Assembly: GCA_929200395.1 (NCBI GenBank)
Contig: CAKMZJ010000001.1
Coordinates: forward strand, 50,821-114,820
DNA length: 64,000 nucleotides
Direction: 5' to 3'
DNA from: Candidatus Gorgonimonas eunicellae
GTDB lineage: Bacteria; Pseudomonadota; Gammaproteobacteria; Pseudomonadales; Endozoicomonadaceae
The notes under the pieces were generated by a model. The model made no database searches. It saw nothing but the letters and a program-made list of their open reading frames with translations, and was not told the origin of the DNA. This document shows, piece after piece, positions 53,417-61,318 of this stretch. Position 1 is the first letter of the stretch, and each line of letters starts with the position of its first letter. The position numbers and the translations under genes are program-made.

Positions 53417-54760
53417 CTAGATTCCTGCTAAATGATATAACTCTTTTTTAGTACTTTCATAATCAGTTATACTGTTTATCGGTTGTTTTAAAAAGCTATT
53501 AATTTTATCTATTTTGTTTAATGCTTCATCTGCTAAACGGTCAGATCCTTGCTTATACTCTCCTACCCTTACAAGTAATTTTATTTCGTCATATTTTGCT
53601 AACAAGGTTCGTATTTTAGCTGCACATTCTAAGTGCTTTTTATCAACTATTGCATTCATAACACGACTAGTACTTTGTAAAATATCGATTGCAGGATAAT
53701 GGTTAGCAGCTGCTAAACTTCTAGATAGTATTATATGGCCATCTAGAATAGACCTAGTTTCATCTGCAACAGGTTCTGTCATATCATCGCCTTCAACTAA
53801 AACAGTATAGAGTGCTGTTATTGAACCTTCATTAGACATCCCTGTACGCTCCATAAGTTTTGGTAGTGTTGCAAATACAGACGGTGGAAAACCTCTTCTT
53901 GTTGGAGGCTCACCAGCAGCAAGACCTATTTCACGTTGAGCACGAGCGAATCTGGTAACAGAATCCATTAATAATAATACCCTTTTACCCTTATCTCTAA
54001 AATACTCAGCAACTGCGGTTGCGGTAAAAGCAGCTTTAGTTCTCTCCATAGATGATTTATCTGATGTAGCAACTACTACAACAGCTCTTTTTAACCCTTC
54101 TTTTCCTATATCGCGTTCAATAAATTCTCTTAATTCTCTACCACGTTCACCAATAAGGGCTAACACAATAATATCTAGTTTTGCTCCTTTTACCAACATA
54201 GAAAGCAACGAACTCTTACCTCCACCAGCAGCAGCAAAAATACCCATACGCTGACCTTCACCGCATGTTAATAATGAATCTATAGATTGTACTCCTAATG
54301 GCATAGGCGTATCTATAATTCGACGTAGCATAGGATCTGGAGCTGGTGCATATACTGGATAATAGGCTTCAGGTTCGTGCTTAAGAGCTTCTTTATTTAA
54401 TGGTTCGCCCATACCGTCTAATACTTGCCCGAGTAAATGGTTACCAACACCAACATGATGAACTTTTCCTGTCGGCACAACTTCAGTGTTAGATGATAGC
54501 CCAATAATTTCGTTTAAAGAAGATAAAATAGTCTCTTCTCCCTGAAAACCAACTACTTCTGCATAATTAACTTCATTCCTATTAGGCGATATTAGCTTAC
54601 ATAGCTCACCTATTTTAACTCCAGGAACAGCTGCTTTAATTATCATGCCTTTTATTTCAGTTACTCGACCTCTAACATCTATCAATCTATCACTTTCTAC
54701 CACACTTTGTAATGATTTAGTCATATATTTAAATGCATTTGTCAATTTAAGTTTCTCCAT
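53417..54760 (-). CDS. sctN: T3SS ATPase SctN
   Basis: A 447-residue hexameric ATPase that unfolds and releases substrates at the base of the injectisome. Walker A is [18 protein letters not shown] and Walker B is [20 protein letters not shown]. The Glu of [16 protein letters not shown] and the following [16 protein letters not shown] complete the F1-beta/FliI/SctN signature. The GGGKS loop and the sctN-O-P-Q order favour an injectisome ATPase over the flagellar FliI. No flagellar gene is in the window. It leads the operon, with the stop 3 bases from sctO. The cluster lacks sctV or sctR-U here. Confidence 0.93.
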   Translation of the reverse strand: MEKLKLTNAFKYMTKSLQSVVESDRLIDVRGRVTEIKGMIIKAAVPGVKIGELCKLISPNRNEVNYAEVVGFQGEETILSSLNEIIGLSSNTEVVPTGKVHHVGVGNHLLGQVLDGMGEPLNKEALKHEPEAYYPVYAPAPDPMLRRIIDTPMPLGVQSIDSLLTCGEGQRMGIFAAAGGGKSSLLSMLVKGAKLDIIVLALIGERGRELREFIERDIGKEGLKRAVVVVATSDKSSMERTKAAFTATAVAEYFRDKGKRVLLLMDSVTRFARAQREIGLAAGEPPTRRGFPPSVFATLPKLMERTGMSNEGSITALYTVLVEGDDMTEPVADETRSILDGHIILSRSLAAANHYPAIDILQSTSRVMNAIVDKKHLECAAKIRTLLAKYDEIKLLVRVGEYKQGSDRLADEALNKIDKINSFLKQPINSITDYESTKKELYHLAGI

Positions 54761-54880
54761 GGTTATATTTTTTATTTTACAAGTAGAATATAGGATATGT
54801 TTTTTAATTCTTTAATTACTTCCAGTTGCTTTTCTTTATTTTTATAATTAGGTTGTTCTTTGAAAAGGTTAATCTTTGCA

Positions 54881-54928
54881 AAATATACACCCTATAAGTA
54901 AAATATTTTTAGCATAAGGTGTATATTT
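54881..54928. repeat. Long palindrome downstream of the KefB-like gene
   Basis: AAATATACACCCTAT (54881-54895) and ATAAGGTGTATATTT (54914-54928) pair over 15 bases with one mismatch, around an 18-nt loop. The end sequence TATACACC...GGTGTATA is like other palindromes in the window (4701-4785 and 57103-57144). It may serve as a terminator for kefB or be a mobile-element remnant. Confidence 0.5.
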
Positions 54929-54950
54929 TTTAAAGGCTTGAGACGGCCTT

Positions 54951-56924
54951 CTAAGAAAGGTTTTCTATCTTCGATAAACTTGCACTAGTTCCTTTAAATA
55001 CCAGAGTATCTCCTTTAAGTATTATTGTCTTTGCATGTATAGGAACTAAGCGAGTACCCCGGCGTACTTGTACTATTGTTATCTCATATTTTGCAAAATC
55101 ACACTCAGCTATACTTTTACCTACAAACTTACAACTTTCATTAATAGTTACAGCTTTACGATGATCATCTGTACTAGCCTCAACCATAAAATCATTTAGG
55201 CTAGGATAAAACCCACCAAAAACTTCATAGCCTTTTTCTCTAGCTTCATTAATACGTTGCAAAACAATTGCCGGCTCTACTCCTAACATTAATAACGCTT
55301 GTTTTACAATTACAAGACTAGATTCAAGAACTTCTGGTATGACTACATTAGCCCCTGCTGCTTGTATTTGCTTTGTCATTTTATCACTACGAACCCTAAC
55401 TAATATAGAAATTAAGGGATATTTAGTACGAATGACTTTTACTATTTCAATTGCGGTTTCAGAACAGTCGACGCAGACAACTACCTGATAGGCTCTATCG
55501 ATACCAACCGCCTGTAGAATTTCTAAGTTACGACAATCACCAAAAAAAACTGGATCTTTAGCAAGACTAGCTTCTCTTACGTGCATAGGATCATCATCAA
55601 CAGCAATATATGGTTTATTCTCTTGTACTAAGAATCTAGATATGATTTGCCCTACCCGACCATAACCACATATTAATGTATGATGTTGCATTTCTGAGGC
55701 TTTTCTGTTTATTTCTTCTGTATCTTGTTTTTCTAATATATCATCTTTCGCTTTATTAGAAGATAATAGTGAATAAATATTCTTTTTATTACGTATTAAA
55801 ATAGGAGAAACAATCATTGATATCAATGTTACTGCAATTATAATAGATGGTAAGTCATCATTGCTATTATATTGTGTAAACACTGCAATAAGAGCAAAAC
55901 AAAATTCTCCACCTTGAGCTAAAGAGATACCAGCTTTAAACGAATTTTTTTTGGTCTCTGTTAGCAATCTAGATATAACATATAAAATACTAAATTTTAA
56001 AATAATAAGAGAAACACTAGATATTAATATAGCTATTAAATGTTGTTTTAATATTTCATAATCTAACATTAAACCTACTGAAACAAAAAACAAACCTAAT
56101 AATACATCACGAAACGGCTTAATATCTGCTTCTACCTGATGCCGGTACTTACTTTCTGCCATCATCATACCAGCTACAAAACCCCCAAGAGCCATTGATA
56201 AACCTAGTGTGTGAGATATCCAAGCGGCTATTAGGGCAACAACTAAAGCCATTAAAACAAACAATTCTTCAGATCGTGCGGTTGCGATTTCATGAAATAT
56301 TTTTGGCAAAATCCACTTACCAATAGCAAGCATTCCTATAACAAAAATAGTACCTTTCAATAATGCGTAAATCATAGAAAATGCAAAAGACTGTCCCGTG
56401 CCTCCCGCTAGAGTTGGTACCATTATTAAAAATAAAACAGCCGCTATATCTTGAAATAATAAAACACTTATTGAAATTTGGCCATATCGTGAACGGGTTT
56501 CATTGCTTTGCGTTAACTCCTTAGAAACTATAGCTGTAGAAGATAAAGATAAAGCAGATGCAAAAATTAATGATACTGTGTTATCAAAGTGAAATAATGA
56601 TAAAATTCCGAATATTATTAATACTGAGGAGGCAACTTGTAAACCACCTATACCAAAAACTTCTCTTTTCATTGCTACCATAGTTTTTAAAGAAAACTCT
56701 AAGCCTAAAGTAAATAATAAAAACACTACTCCAATTTCTGCCAATAGAGTCATATCAAAATCTTGACTTATAATGCCAAAAGTATTTGCACTAAGAGTAA
56801 TTCCAACAAATAAGTATCCCAATATCTCTGGAATTTGAAACCTCTTAAAAAAGGCAATCACGATAACAGATAAAGAAAATATTAAAATTAATTGATTAAA
56901 AAAAGTAAAATCCATAGGTCTCAA
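54951..56924 (-). CDS. CPA2-family cation:proton antiporter with RCK domain (KefB/YbaL type)
   Basis: A 657-residue inner-membrane transporter. The first 390 residues form a Na+/H+-exchanger-type membrane domain of about 12-13 helices (IPEILGYLFVGITL, EIGVVFLLFTLGLEFS, LALGGFVAGMMMAES). An RCK/TrkA-N domain follows (HTLICGYGRVGQIISRFLVQ). A TrkA-C domain is at the C-terminus (VGKSIAECDFAKYEITIVQVRRGTRLVP). Family members move K+ or Na+ against protons; KefB/C type proteins are gated by glutathione. gshB and rsmJ lie just upstream on the same strand, which fits that link, but the ion and the gating ligand are inferred. Confidence 0.9.
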   Translation of the reverse strand: MRPMDFTFFNQLILIFSLSVIVIAFFKRFQIPEILGYLFVGITLSANTFGIISQDFDMTLLAEIGVVFLLFTLGLEFSLKTMVAMKREVFGIGGLQVASSVLIIFGILSLFHFDNTVSLIFASALSLSSTAIVSKELTQSNETRSRYGQISISVLLFQDIAAVLFLIMVPTLAGGTGQSFAFSMIYALLKGTIFVIGMLAIGKWILPKIFHEIATARSEELFVLMALVVALIAAWISHTLGLSMALGGFVAGMMMAESKYRHQVEADIKPFRDVLLGLFFVSVGLMLDYEILKQHLIAILISSVSLIILKFSILYVISRLLTETKKNSFKAGISLAQGGEFCFALIAVFTQYNSNDDLPSIIIAVTLISMIVSPILIRNKKNIYSLLSSNKAKDDILEKQDTEEINRKASEMQHHTLICGYGRVGQIISRFLVQENKPYIAVDDDPMHVREASLAKDPVFFGDCRNLEILQAVGIDRAYQVVVCVDCSETAIEIVKVIRTKYPLISILVRVRSDKMTKQIQAAGANVVIPEVLESSLVIVKQALLMLGVEPAIVLQRINEAREKGYEVFGGFYPSLNDFMVEASTDDHRKAVTINESCKFVGKSIAECDFAKYEITIVQVRRGTRLVPIHAKTIILKGDTLVFKGTSASLSKIENLS

Positions 56925-57102
56925 GCATAATAAAGTAAAGTTATAATTAATAGTTAATAATAATTATATGTTTTGCTGAATAACATTAGAACAATTATTG
57001 TATTTATTTTTATCAACAAAATAAAGTTTACAATTCAACAAAACCTTATTATATTCTAATTTAAGAAATAAGTAAATATAAGTATATACATCAATAAGAT
57101 GA

Positions 57103-57144
57103 TATATACACCTAATAGATAATTTCATCTATTAGGTGTATATA
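57103..57144. terminator. Perfect 18-bp palindrome covering the rsmJ stop codon
   Basis: TATATACACCTAATAGAT (57103-57120) and ATCTATTAGGTGTATATA (57127-57144) are perfect complements around the 6-nt loop AATTTC. The rsmJ stop (57125-57127) and its last five codons lie in the loop edge and one arm. No strong T-run follows, so its role as a terminator is uncertain. It may instead be an inserted palindromic repeat. Confidence 0.5.
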
Positions 57145-57886
57145 TATCATATCTGCAAGTTTTACCTATTATTTGATAACTAGGTTTTTTATTATTAAAA
57201 AAATCAGCTTTTGCTGGACGCTTTACAATAACTCTATATTTAGTTAATTTAAGAGCCGGATCAAGTAATTCTTCTGCATCAGTCGCTTCTCCATGCAATA
57301 GTTGCAAAATTTGCATTTCTTTTTTTACTAAAGCGGATTTATTTTTTTTGGGAAACATTGGATCTAAATAAATAATATCTGGTTGCAATGCAGAGTTTCC
57401 AGCACCAACTAATTTGCTAAGTCGTTGCATAAAAAGTACAGAATTTTGCGATCGTAATAGTCTAACATTATTAATTATGTTTTTAGTTTCTATATGTTCT
57501 CTTGCTCTAAGCATTCCATCTTTTAATAATGCATGTAAAATTTTACAGCGCTCTAACATAAAAACTTTTAATCCTAACTTAGCAAAAATCATAGCATCTT
57601 TTCCTAGCCCTGCTGTAGCATCTAAAACATGCAGGGGTCGTTTAATATTAGATATTTTAGTTGCCTTTGCTAGTGGATGTGAATTATTAATAGTAAATTT
57701 TAAACTATGCAATAATTTTCCACTATTAAAATCTACACAAATATTGGCTTTAGGATTGCTTTTATTATAAATAGATAGCTTATTGTTTATATAATCAATA
57801 GCTAGACTAGCATCTAAATTATCGATTATTTTATGCAAATTAAAAGTTATGTTTTGTTTTTGATCGGTATTATTACTATTTTTCAT
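57125..57886 (-). CDS. rsmJ: 16S rRNA (guanine1516-N2)-methyltransferase RsmJ
   Basis: A 253-residue SAM-dependent methyltransferase modifying G1516 in the small ribosomal subunit. The SAM-binding motif is LDATAGLGKDAMIFAKLG, and the catalytic motif is DIIYLDPMFPKKNKSALVKK, with the DPMFP sequence diagnostic of this family. QLLHGEATDAEELLDPALKL and VIVKRPAKADFF match the C-terminal region. The start codon directly follows the gshB stop, with no base between (TAAATG), so the two genes are co-translated. The C-terminus is encoded in a perfect palindrome. Confidence 0.92.
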   Translation of the reverse strand: MKNSNNTDQKQNITFNLHKIIDNLDASLAIDYINNKLSIYNKSNPKANICVDFNSGKLLHSLKFTINNSHPLAKATKISNIKRPLHVLDATAGLGKDAMIFAKLGLKVFMLERCKILHALLKDGMLRAREHIETKNIINNVRLLRSQNSVLFMQRLSKLVGAGNSALQPDIIYLDPMFPKKNKSALVKKEMQILQLLHGEATDAEELLDPALKLTKYRVIVKRPAKADFFNNKKPSYQIIGKTCRYDIYTPNR

Positions 57887-58825
57887 TTATAACATGCTTT
57901 CAATAGTATCTATAATTTTTTTTGCAATATCTATATTAAAAATAGAGCTTAGCTCACGAATGCCAGTCGGTGATGTTATATTAACCTCGGTTAAAAAATC
58001 TCCTATAACATCTATTCCAGCCAATAAGATTCCTTGTTGTTTTAAAAAAGGTGCTATTTGCTCAACAATACGAAAATCTTGTGCTGTTAATTTTTGGCCC
58101 TTTCCTGTTGCTCCTGCCGCTAAATTACCACGAAATTCTCCTGATTTTGGAATACGTGCTAGAGCATAAGGAATTGGCTCACCATTTACCATAATTATAC
58201 GTTTATCACCTGAAGTTATTTCTGGGATAAACTTTTGTGCCATAATTTGCTGCTGATAATTTTTAGTGATGGTTTCGATAATTACATTGATATTAGGGTC
58301 ATGGTGTGTAACTTTAAAAATAGAAGCTCCTCCCATTCCATCTAAAGGCTTCAATACAGCTTGCTTATGCTGCTCAATAAAAGCGACTATTTCGTCTTTA
58401 TCCATTGCAATTAATGTAGGTGGGATACAATCTGAAAACTCAGTAGCTACTATTTTTTCATTAAAGCTATGCAGGCTAGTTGGATTATTAACTACTAACA
58501 CACCTTGTTGCTGTAGTTTTTCTAATAGATAAGTTGTGTATAAAAAAGTGGCATCTACCGGAGGGTCTTTACGCATTAAAATAACATTTAATTCGTTTAG
58601 TTTAATTTTTTGTTCTTCAACTACTGAGTATTTTAACGTGCTACTATTGAATTTAACTAATTTTGCTTTACCAAAAACTTGACCTTGAAAAAAAATATCA
58701 TGTTGCTCTAAATACCAAACCTCCCAGTTTCTTTGCTGGGCAGCTAGCATTAAAGCTAAAGATGTATCTTTGTATAAATTTATATTGTCGATGGAATCCA
58801 TGACAATGCCTAATTTTATCGTCAT
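57887..58825 (-). CDS. gshB: Glutathione synthetase
   Basis: A 312-residue ATP-grasp enzyme joining gamma-glutamylcysteine and glycine to make glutathione. Its features include the N-terminal GIVMDSIDNINLYKDTSLAL and the IVMRKDPPVD-like segment (VILMRKDPPVDATFLYTTYL). The ATP-grasp motifs are AVLKPLDGMGGASIFKV and RIIMVNGEPIPYALARIP, and GIDVIGDFLTEVNITSPTGI binds metal. The length equals that of E. coli GshB. It precedes rsmJ without a gap and lies near a KefB-type antiporter, a transporter class often controlled by glutathione. gshA is not in the window. Confidence 0.96.
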   Translation of the reverse strand: MTIKLGIVMDSIDNINLYKDTSLALMLAAQQRNWEVWYLEQHDIFFQGQVFGKAKLVKFNSSTLKYSVVEEQKIKLNELNVILMRKDPPVDATFLYTTYLLEKLQQQGVLVVNNPTSLHSFNEKIVATEFSDCIPPTLIAMDKDEIVAFIEQHKQAVLKPLDGMGGASIFKVTHHDPNINVIIETITKNYQQQIMAQKFIPEITSGDKRIIMVNGEPIPYALARIPKSGEFRGNLAAGATGKGQKLTAQDFRIVEQIAPFLKQQGILLAGIDVIGDFLTEVNITSPTGIRELSSIFNIDIAKKIIDTIESML

Positions 58826-58929
58826 ATTGCTTAACCAGTATTTAATTACTACTATAAAATTTAAAAGTATTTCATTTTAGCAGTAATTTAATGATAAAAC
58901 AAAAGACGATAATATTAATAGTTTATCTC

Positions 58930-59628
58930 TTAGTCGATATATTGAATATTATTATCATCTATTCTATAAAATAGACTTATATCATAAGGTTGGCCAGCAT
59001 GGTCACGACCATTTGGGTTTGTAGTATAGGCGGTTAGAAGATAATAATATTCATATATTTCTCCTTTATAAAAAACCTTTTGTTCTATTTCTTCTACCGG
59101 AGTGCAAGATATGGGTCCAATATTTGTTTTATCTATATTTACTATCTGATCATAGCACTGCATATCTTCATAATCAGGAATTCGAAATTTAGTGTTAACT
59201 TCAATTATATTCATGTAATCGTTATATTTATTAACAAAATAACTCCTTAAATCCGCCAAAAAAGGTGCTGAACAAGCAACAATAAGATATAATAGGGTTA
59301 ATAGATAGGTATATTCCATATACATATCATCAGTATGCTTACTAACCTCTCCCCCTCCTAAACTTGTAATTATTTGCGCTGGATAATTATTACAATCTTT
59401 TAAGAATATCTTCTTGCTTATATTGCTATTTCTAGCATCAGATTCACTGATGTAAGCGAAAATACTATTACAAACAGCACCACCTAACAAGGATAAGAAT
59501 GCTCCCACTCCGCAGGCCTTTACTGTTCTGTGTGCAAAACAATAACGATTAGCTTTTTTTTGTATTGCAGCTATTTCTTTTTGACTTCTAGGTATAGCGT
59601 TAAGCCAAACACCATTTACTTCTGGCAT
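58930..59628 (-). CDS. Two-helix membrane protein with a C-terminal U-box-like domain (paralogue 1)
   Basis: A 232-residue protein beginning MPEVNGVWLNAIPRSQKEIA, shared with the next gene. Two hydrophobic helices (about residues 38-61 and 108-125) place both ends on the same side. The last 70 residues carry PISCTPVEEIEQKVFYKGEI, then YEYYYLLTAYTTNPNGRDHA and GQPYDISLFYRI. The spacing of V-x-Y-x-G-x-x-Y-x-Y-x-x-L and the later Pro-x-x-[IL]-S match the U-box-like tail of the NEL protein at 15020-16990. If so, this is a membrane-anchored E3-like protein. The assignment is inferred from this alignment by eye, and the domain is divergent from the eukaryotic consensus. Confidence 0.62.
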   Translation of the reverse strand: MPEVNGVWLNAIPRSQKEIAAIQKKANRYCFAHRTVKACGVGAFLSLLGGAVCNSIFAYISESDARNSNISKKIFLKDCNNYPAQIITSLGGGEVSKHTDDMYMEYTYLLTLLYLIVACSAPFLADLRSYFVNKYNDYMNIIEVNTKFRIPDYEDMQCYDQIVNIDKTNIGPISCTPVEEIEQKVFYKGEIYEYYYLLTAYTTNPNGRDHAGQPYDISLFYRIDDNNIQYID

Positions 59629-59752
59629 ATTTACATCCTGTTACTATTACTTAATCCATATTTTTTAAAATCCTAACCTTTTAAACTAGATTAGAGTAGT
59701 AATTTAATGATAAAACAAAAGGCAATAATATTAGTACGTTATCTATCGTATA

Positions 59753-60475
59753 TTAGTTGGTATATTGAATATTATTATCATCTATTCTATAAAATTGACT
59801 TATATCATAAGGCTGACCAGTATGGTCACGACCATTTGGATTTGTAGTATAGGCGGTTAGAAGATAATAATATTCATATACTTCTCCTCTATAAAAAACC
59901 TTTTGTTCTATTTCTTCTACCGGAGTGCAAGATATGGGTCCAACATTTGTTTTATCTATATGTGCTATCTGATCATAGCACTGCATATCCTCATAATCAG
60001 GAACTCGCAATTTGTTGCTAGCTACAATTATATCTATACAATCATTATGTTTATTAATATAACTATTCCGCAACTTCATTAATTCATTGCCTAATAAACC
60101 CGAAAACATACCAAGTGATAATACTGCTAAAAAGCTACGCCCTAGATATTTTATAAAACTATCTACTTCGATATCTCCTCCACCTAGATATGTCATTATG
60201 TCCCCTGAAGTGCTATTACTATCTTTTAAAAGTAGTATACTTCTTTCATCAAGAGAACGAAAAATAGGAAACATTTCTTTGTTTATACTGTATACGACAC
60301 CAGCAATAACACCAGAGCCTATAAGCACTTTTTGGTTCAAAGATATACAAACATCTACTGCTCTGCATGCATAAGAATAATACGCAGCTTTTTTTTGTAT
60401 TGCAGCTATTTCTTTTTGACTTCTAGGTATAGCGTTAGGTATAGCGTTAAGCCAAACACCATTTACCTCTGGCAT
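59753..60475 (-). CDS. Two-helix membrane protein with a C-terminal U-box-like domain (paralogue 2)
   Basis: A 240-residue paralogue of the downstream gene. The first 25 and last 90 residues are almost identical, while the helices and the central loop differ greatly (for example VLIGSGVIAGVVYS here). Near the start, a tandem duplication of 12 bases gives NAIPNAIP instead of NAIP. The gene and its flanks, including the ribosome site and ATTTAATGATAAAACAAAA downstream, are duplicated as a unit. Conservation of the tail with divergence of the membrane part suggests selection on the U-box-like domain. The function is inferred as for the paralogue. Confidence 0.62.
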   Translation of the reverse strand: MPEVNGVWLNAIPNAIPRSQKEIAAIQKKAAYYSYACRAVDVCISLNQKVLIGSGVIAGVVYSINKEMFPIFRSLDERSILLLKDSNSTSGDIMTYLGGGDIEVDSFIKYLGRSFLAVLSLGMFSGLLGNELMKLRNSYINKHNDCIDIIVASNKLRVPDYEDMQCYDQIAHIDKTNVGPISCTPVEEIEQKVFYRGEVYEYYYLLTAYTTNPNGRDHTGQPYDISQFYRIDDNNIQYTN

Positions 60476-60610
60476 ATTTACATCCTTTTAATATTATTTA
60501 ATCCATATTTTTTAAAACCCTAGCCTTTTAAACTAGATTGGAGTAGCAATTGTACACCAAATTACTGTTTATAACAACTATAAAACTATCAGCATGCTTT
60601 TTCATGATTT

Positions 60611-60928
60611 TTATTTTATGCTTTCATAATTTTTCCTGCGCTCTCTTATAGATGTAATGAAAGCATTTGCTATAAAAAGAGTAGCAAAAAATACAATACA
60701 ACCTGCAAGAGATCCACCTATAATATACACATTATTATAAGATTTAGAGTTGTTATCTAGCGGAGGGGTAGGAGGATTAAAAGTATATGTAGGGAATATC
60801 GGTGGGGTCATAGGAGTAGTAGGAGCGAAGGTCGGAGGAGTAGGGTAAGTAACAGGCATAGCACATATTATATTTGAATTTAAACTATTGCAAAAAAGTA
60901 AATATATCAAAAAGATTAAATTGCTCAT
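60611..60928 (-). CDS. Small single-pass membrane protein with a proline-rich segment
   Basis: A 105-residue protein. A hydrophobic leader (about residues 3-22) is followed by some 35 residues rich in Pro and Thr (TYPTPPTFAPTTPMTPPIFP), then one transmembrane helix (about residues 68-92) and a short basic tail (RERRKNYESIK). The layout is that of a type I membrane protein or a tethered protein with an exposed proline-rich stem. No family is recognised. It lies just past the two U-box-like paralogues, same strand. The proline-rich part could bind SH3-type or other host domains, but this is a guess. Confidence 0.55.
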   Translation of the reverse strand: MSNLIFLIYLLFCNSLNSNIICAMPVTYPTPPTFAPTTPMTPPIFPTYTFNPPTPPLDNNSKSYNNVYIIGGSLAGCIVFFATLFIANAFITSIRERRKNYESIK

Positions 60929-61318
60929 ACAATCACCCTATTAAAATTATTATTAAGTAAAATGGCTTATACAACAAAATACATGATATATAATTACTTT
61001 TAACAACTCAATATTTTAAAATTTACTTAAAGAAAAAGAATAATTTTAAATAACACTAATGATTACAAAACAACTATTTTATATATTTAAGGTAACCCTG
61101 TTTTATAAAAAAGAATAGTTATATTCTAGTAGAATACAAACATACATCTTTTACCTAAAAATGTATATACATGGCTGTTAAAAATATAGGTTTTCAAAAA
61201 GTGATTATAAGTTTTTAGCCAAGGCAGTGTTCTATCTAGAATTAGATCTTTTTCTTTAGGCCTGAAACCTAGCATTTCCAACTGCCACGTGTATATTAAT
61301 TGCCACTCAAACTTTAAG
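60929..61318. other. Intergenic region with an internally deleted family A element
   Basis: 390 bases between the proline-rich protein gene and the large ankyrin gene. It contains the 130-base family A element at 61166-61295 and otherwise AT-rich sequence with no recognised gene. Confidence 0.6.
61166..61295 (+). repeat. MITE-like element, family A, internally deleted copy (130 bp)
   Basis: The left end TATACATGGCTGTTAAAAAT runs through GTGATTATAAGTTTTTAGCC and AAGGCAGTGTT. It then jumps directly to ATTAGATCTTTTTCTTTAGG, CCTGAAACCTAGCATTTCC and AACTGCCACGTGTATA. Compared with the copy at 38300-38568, about 140 interior bases are missing while both ends remain. This is the pattern of a non-autonomous derivative. 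Confidence 0.8.

Noticed and set aside
57414..57770. Plus-strand 118-codon frame
   Set aside because: Antisense of rsmJ, which has clear methyltransferase motifs.
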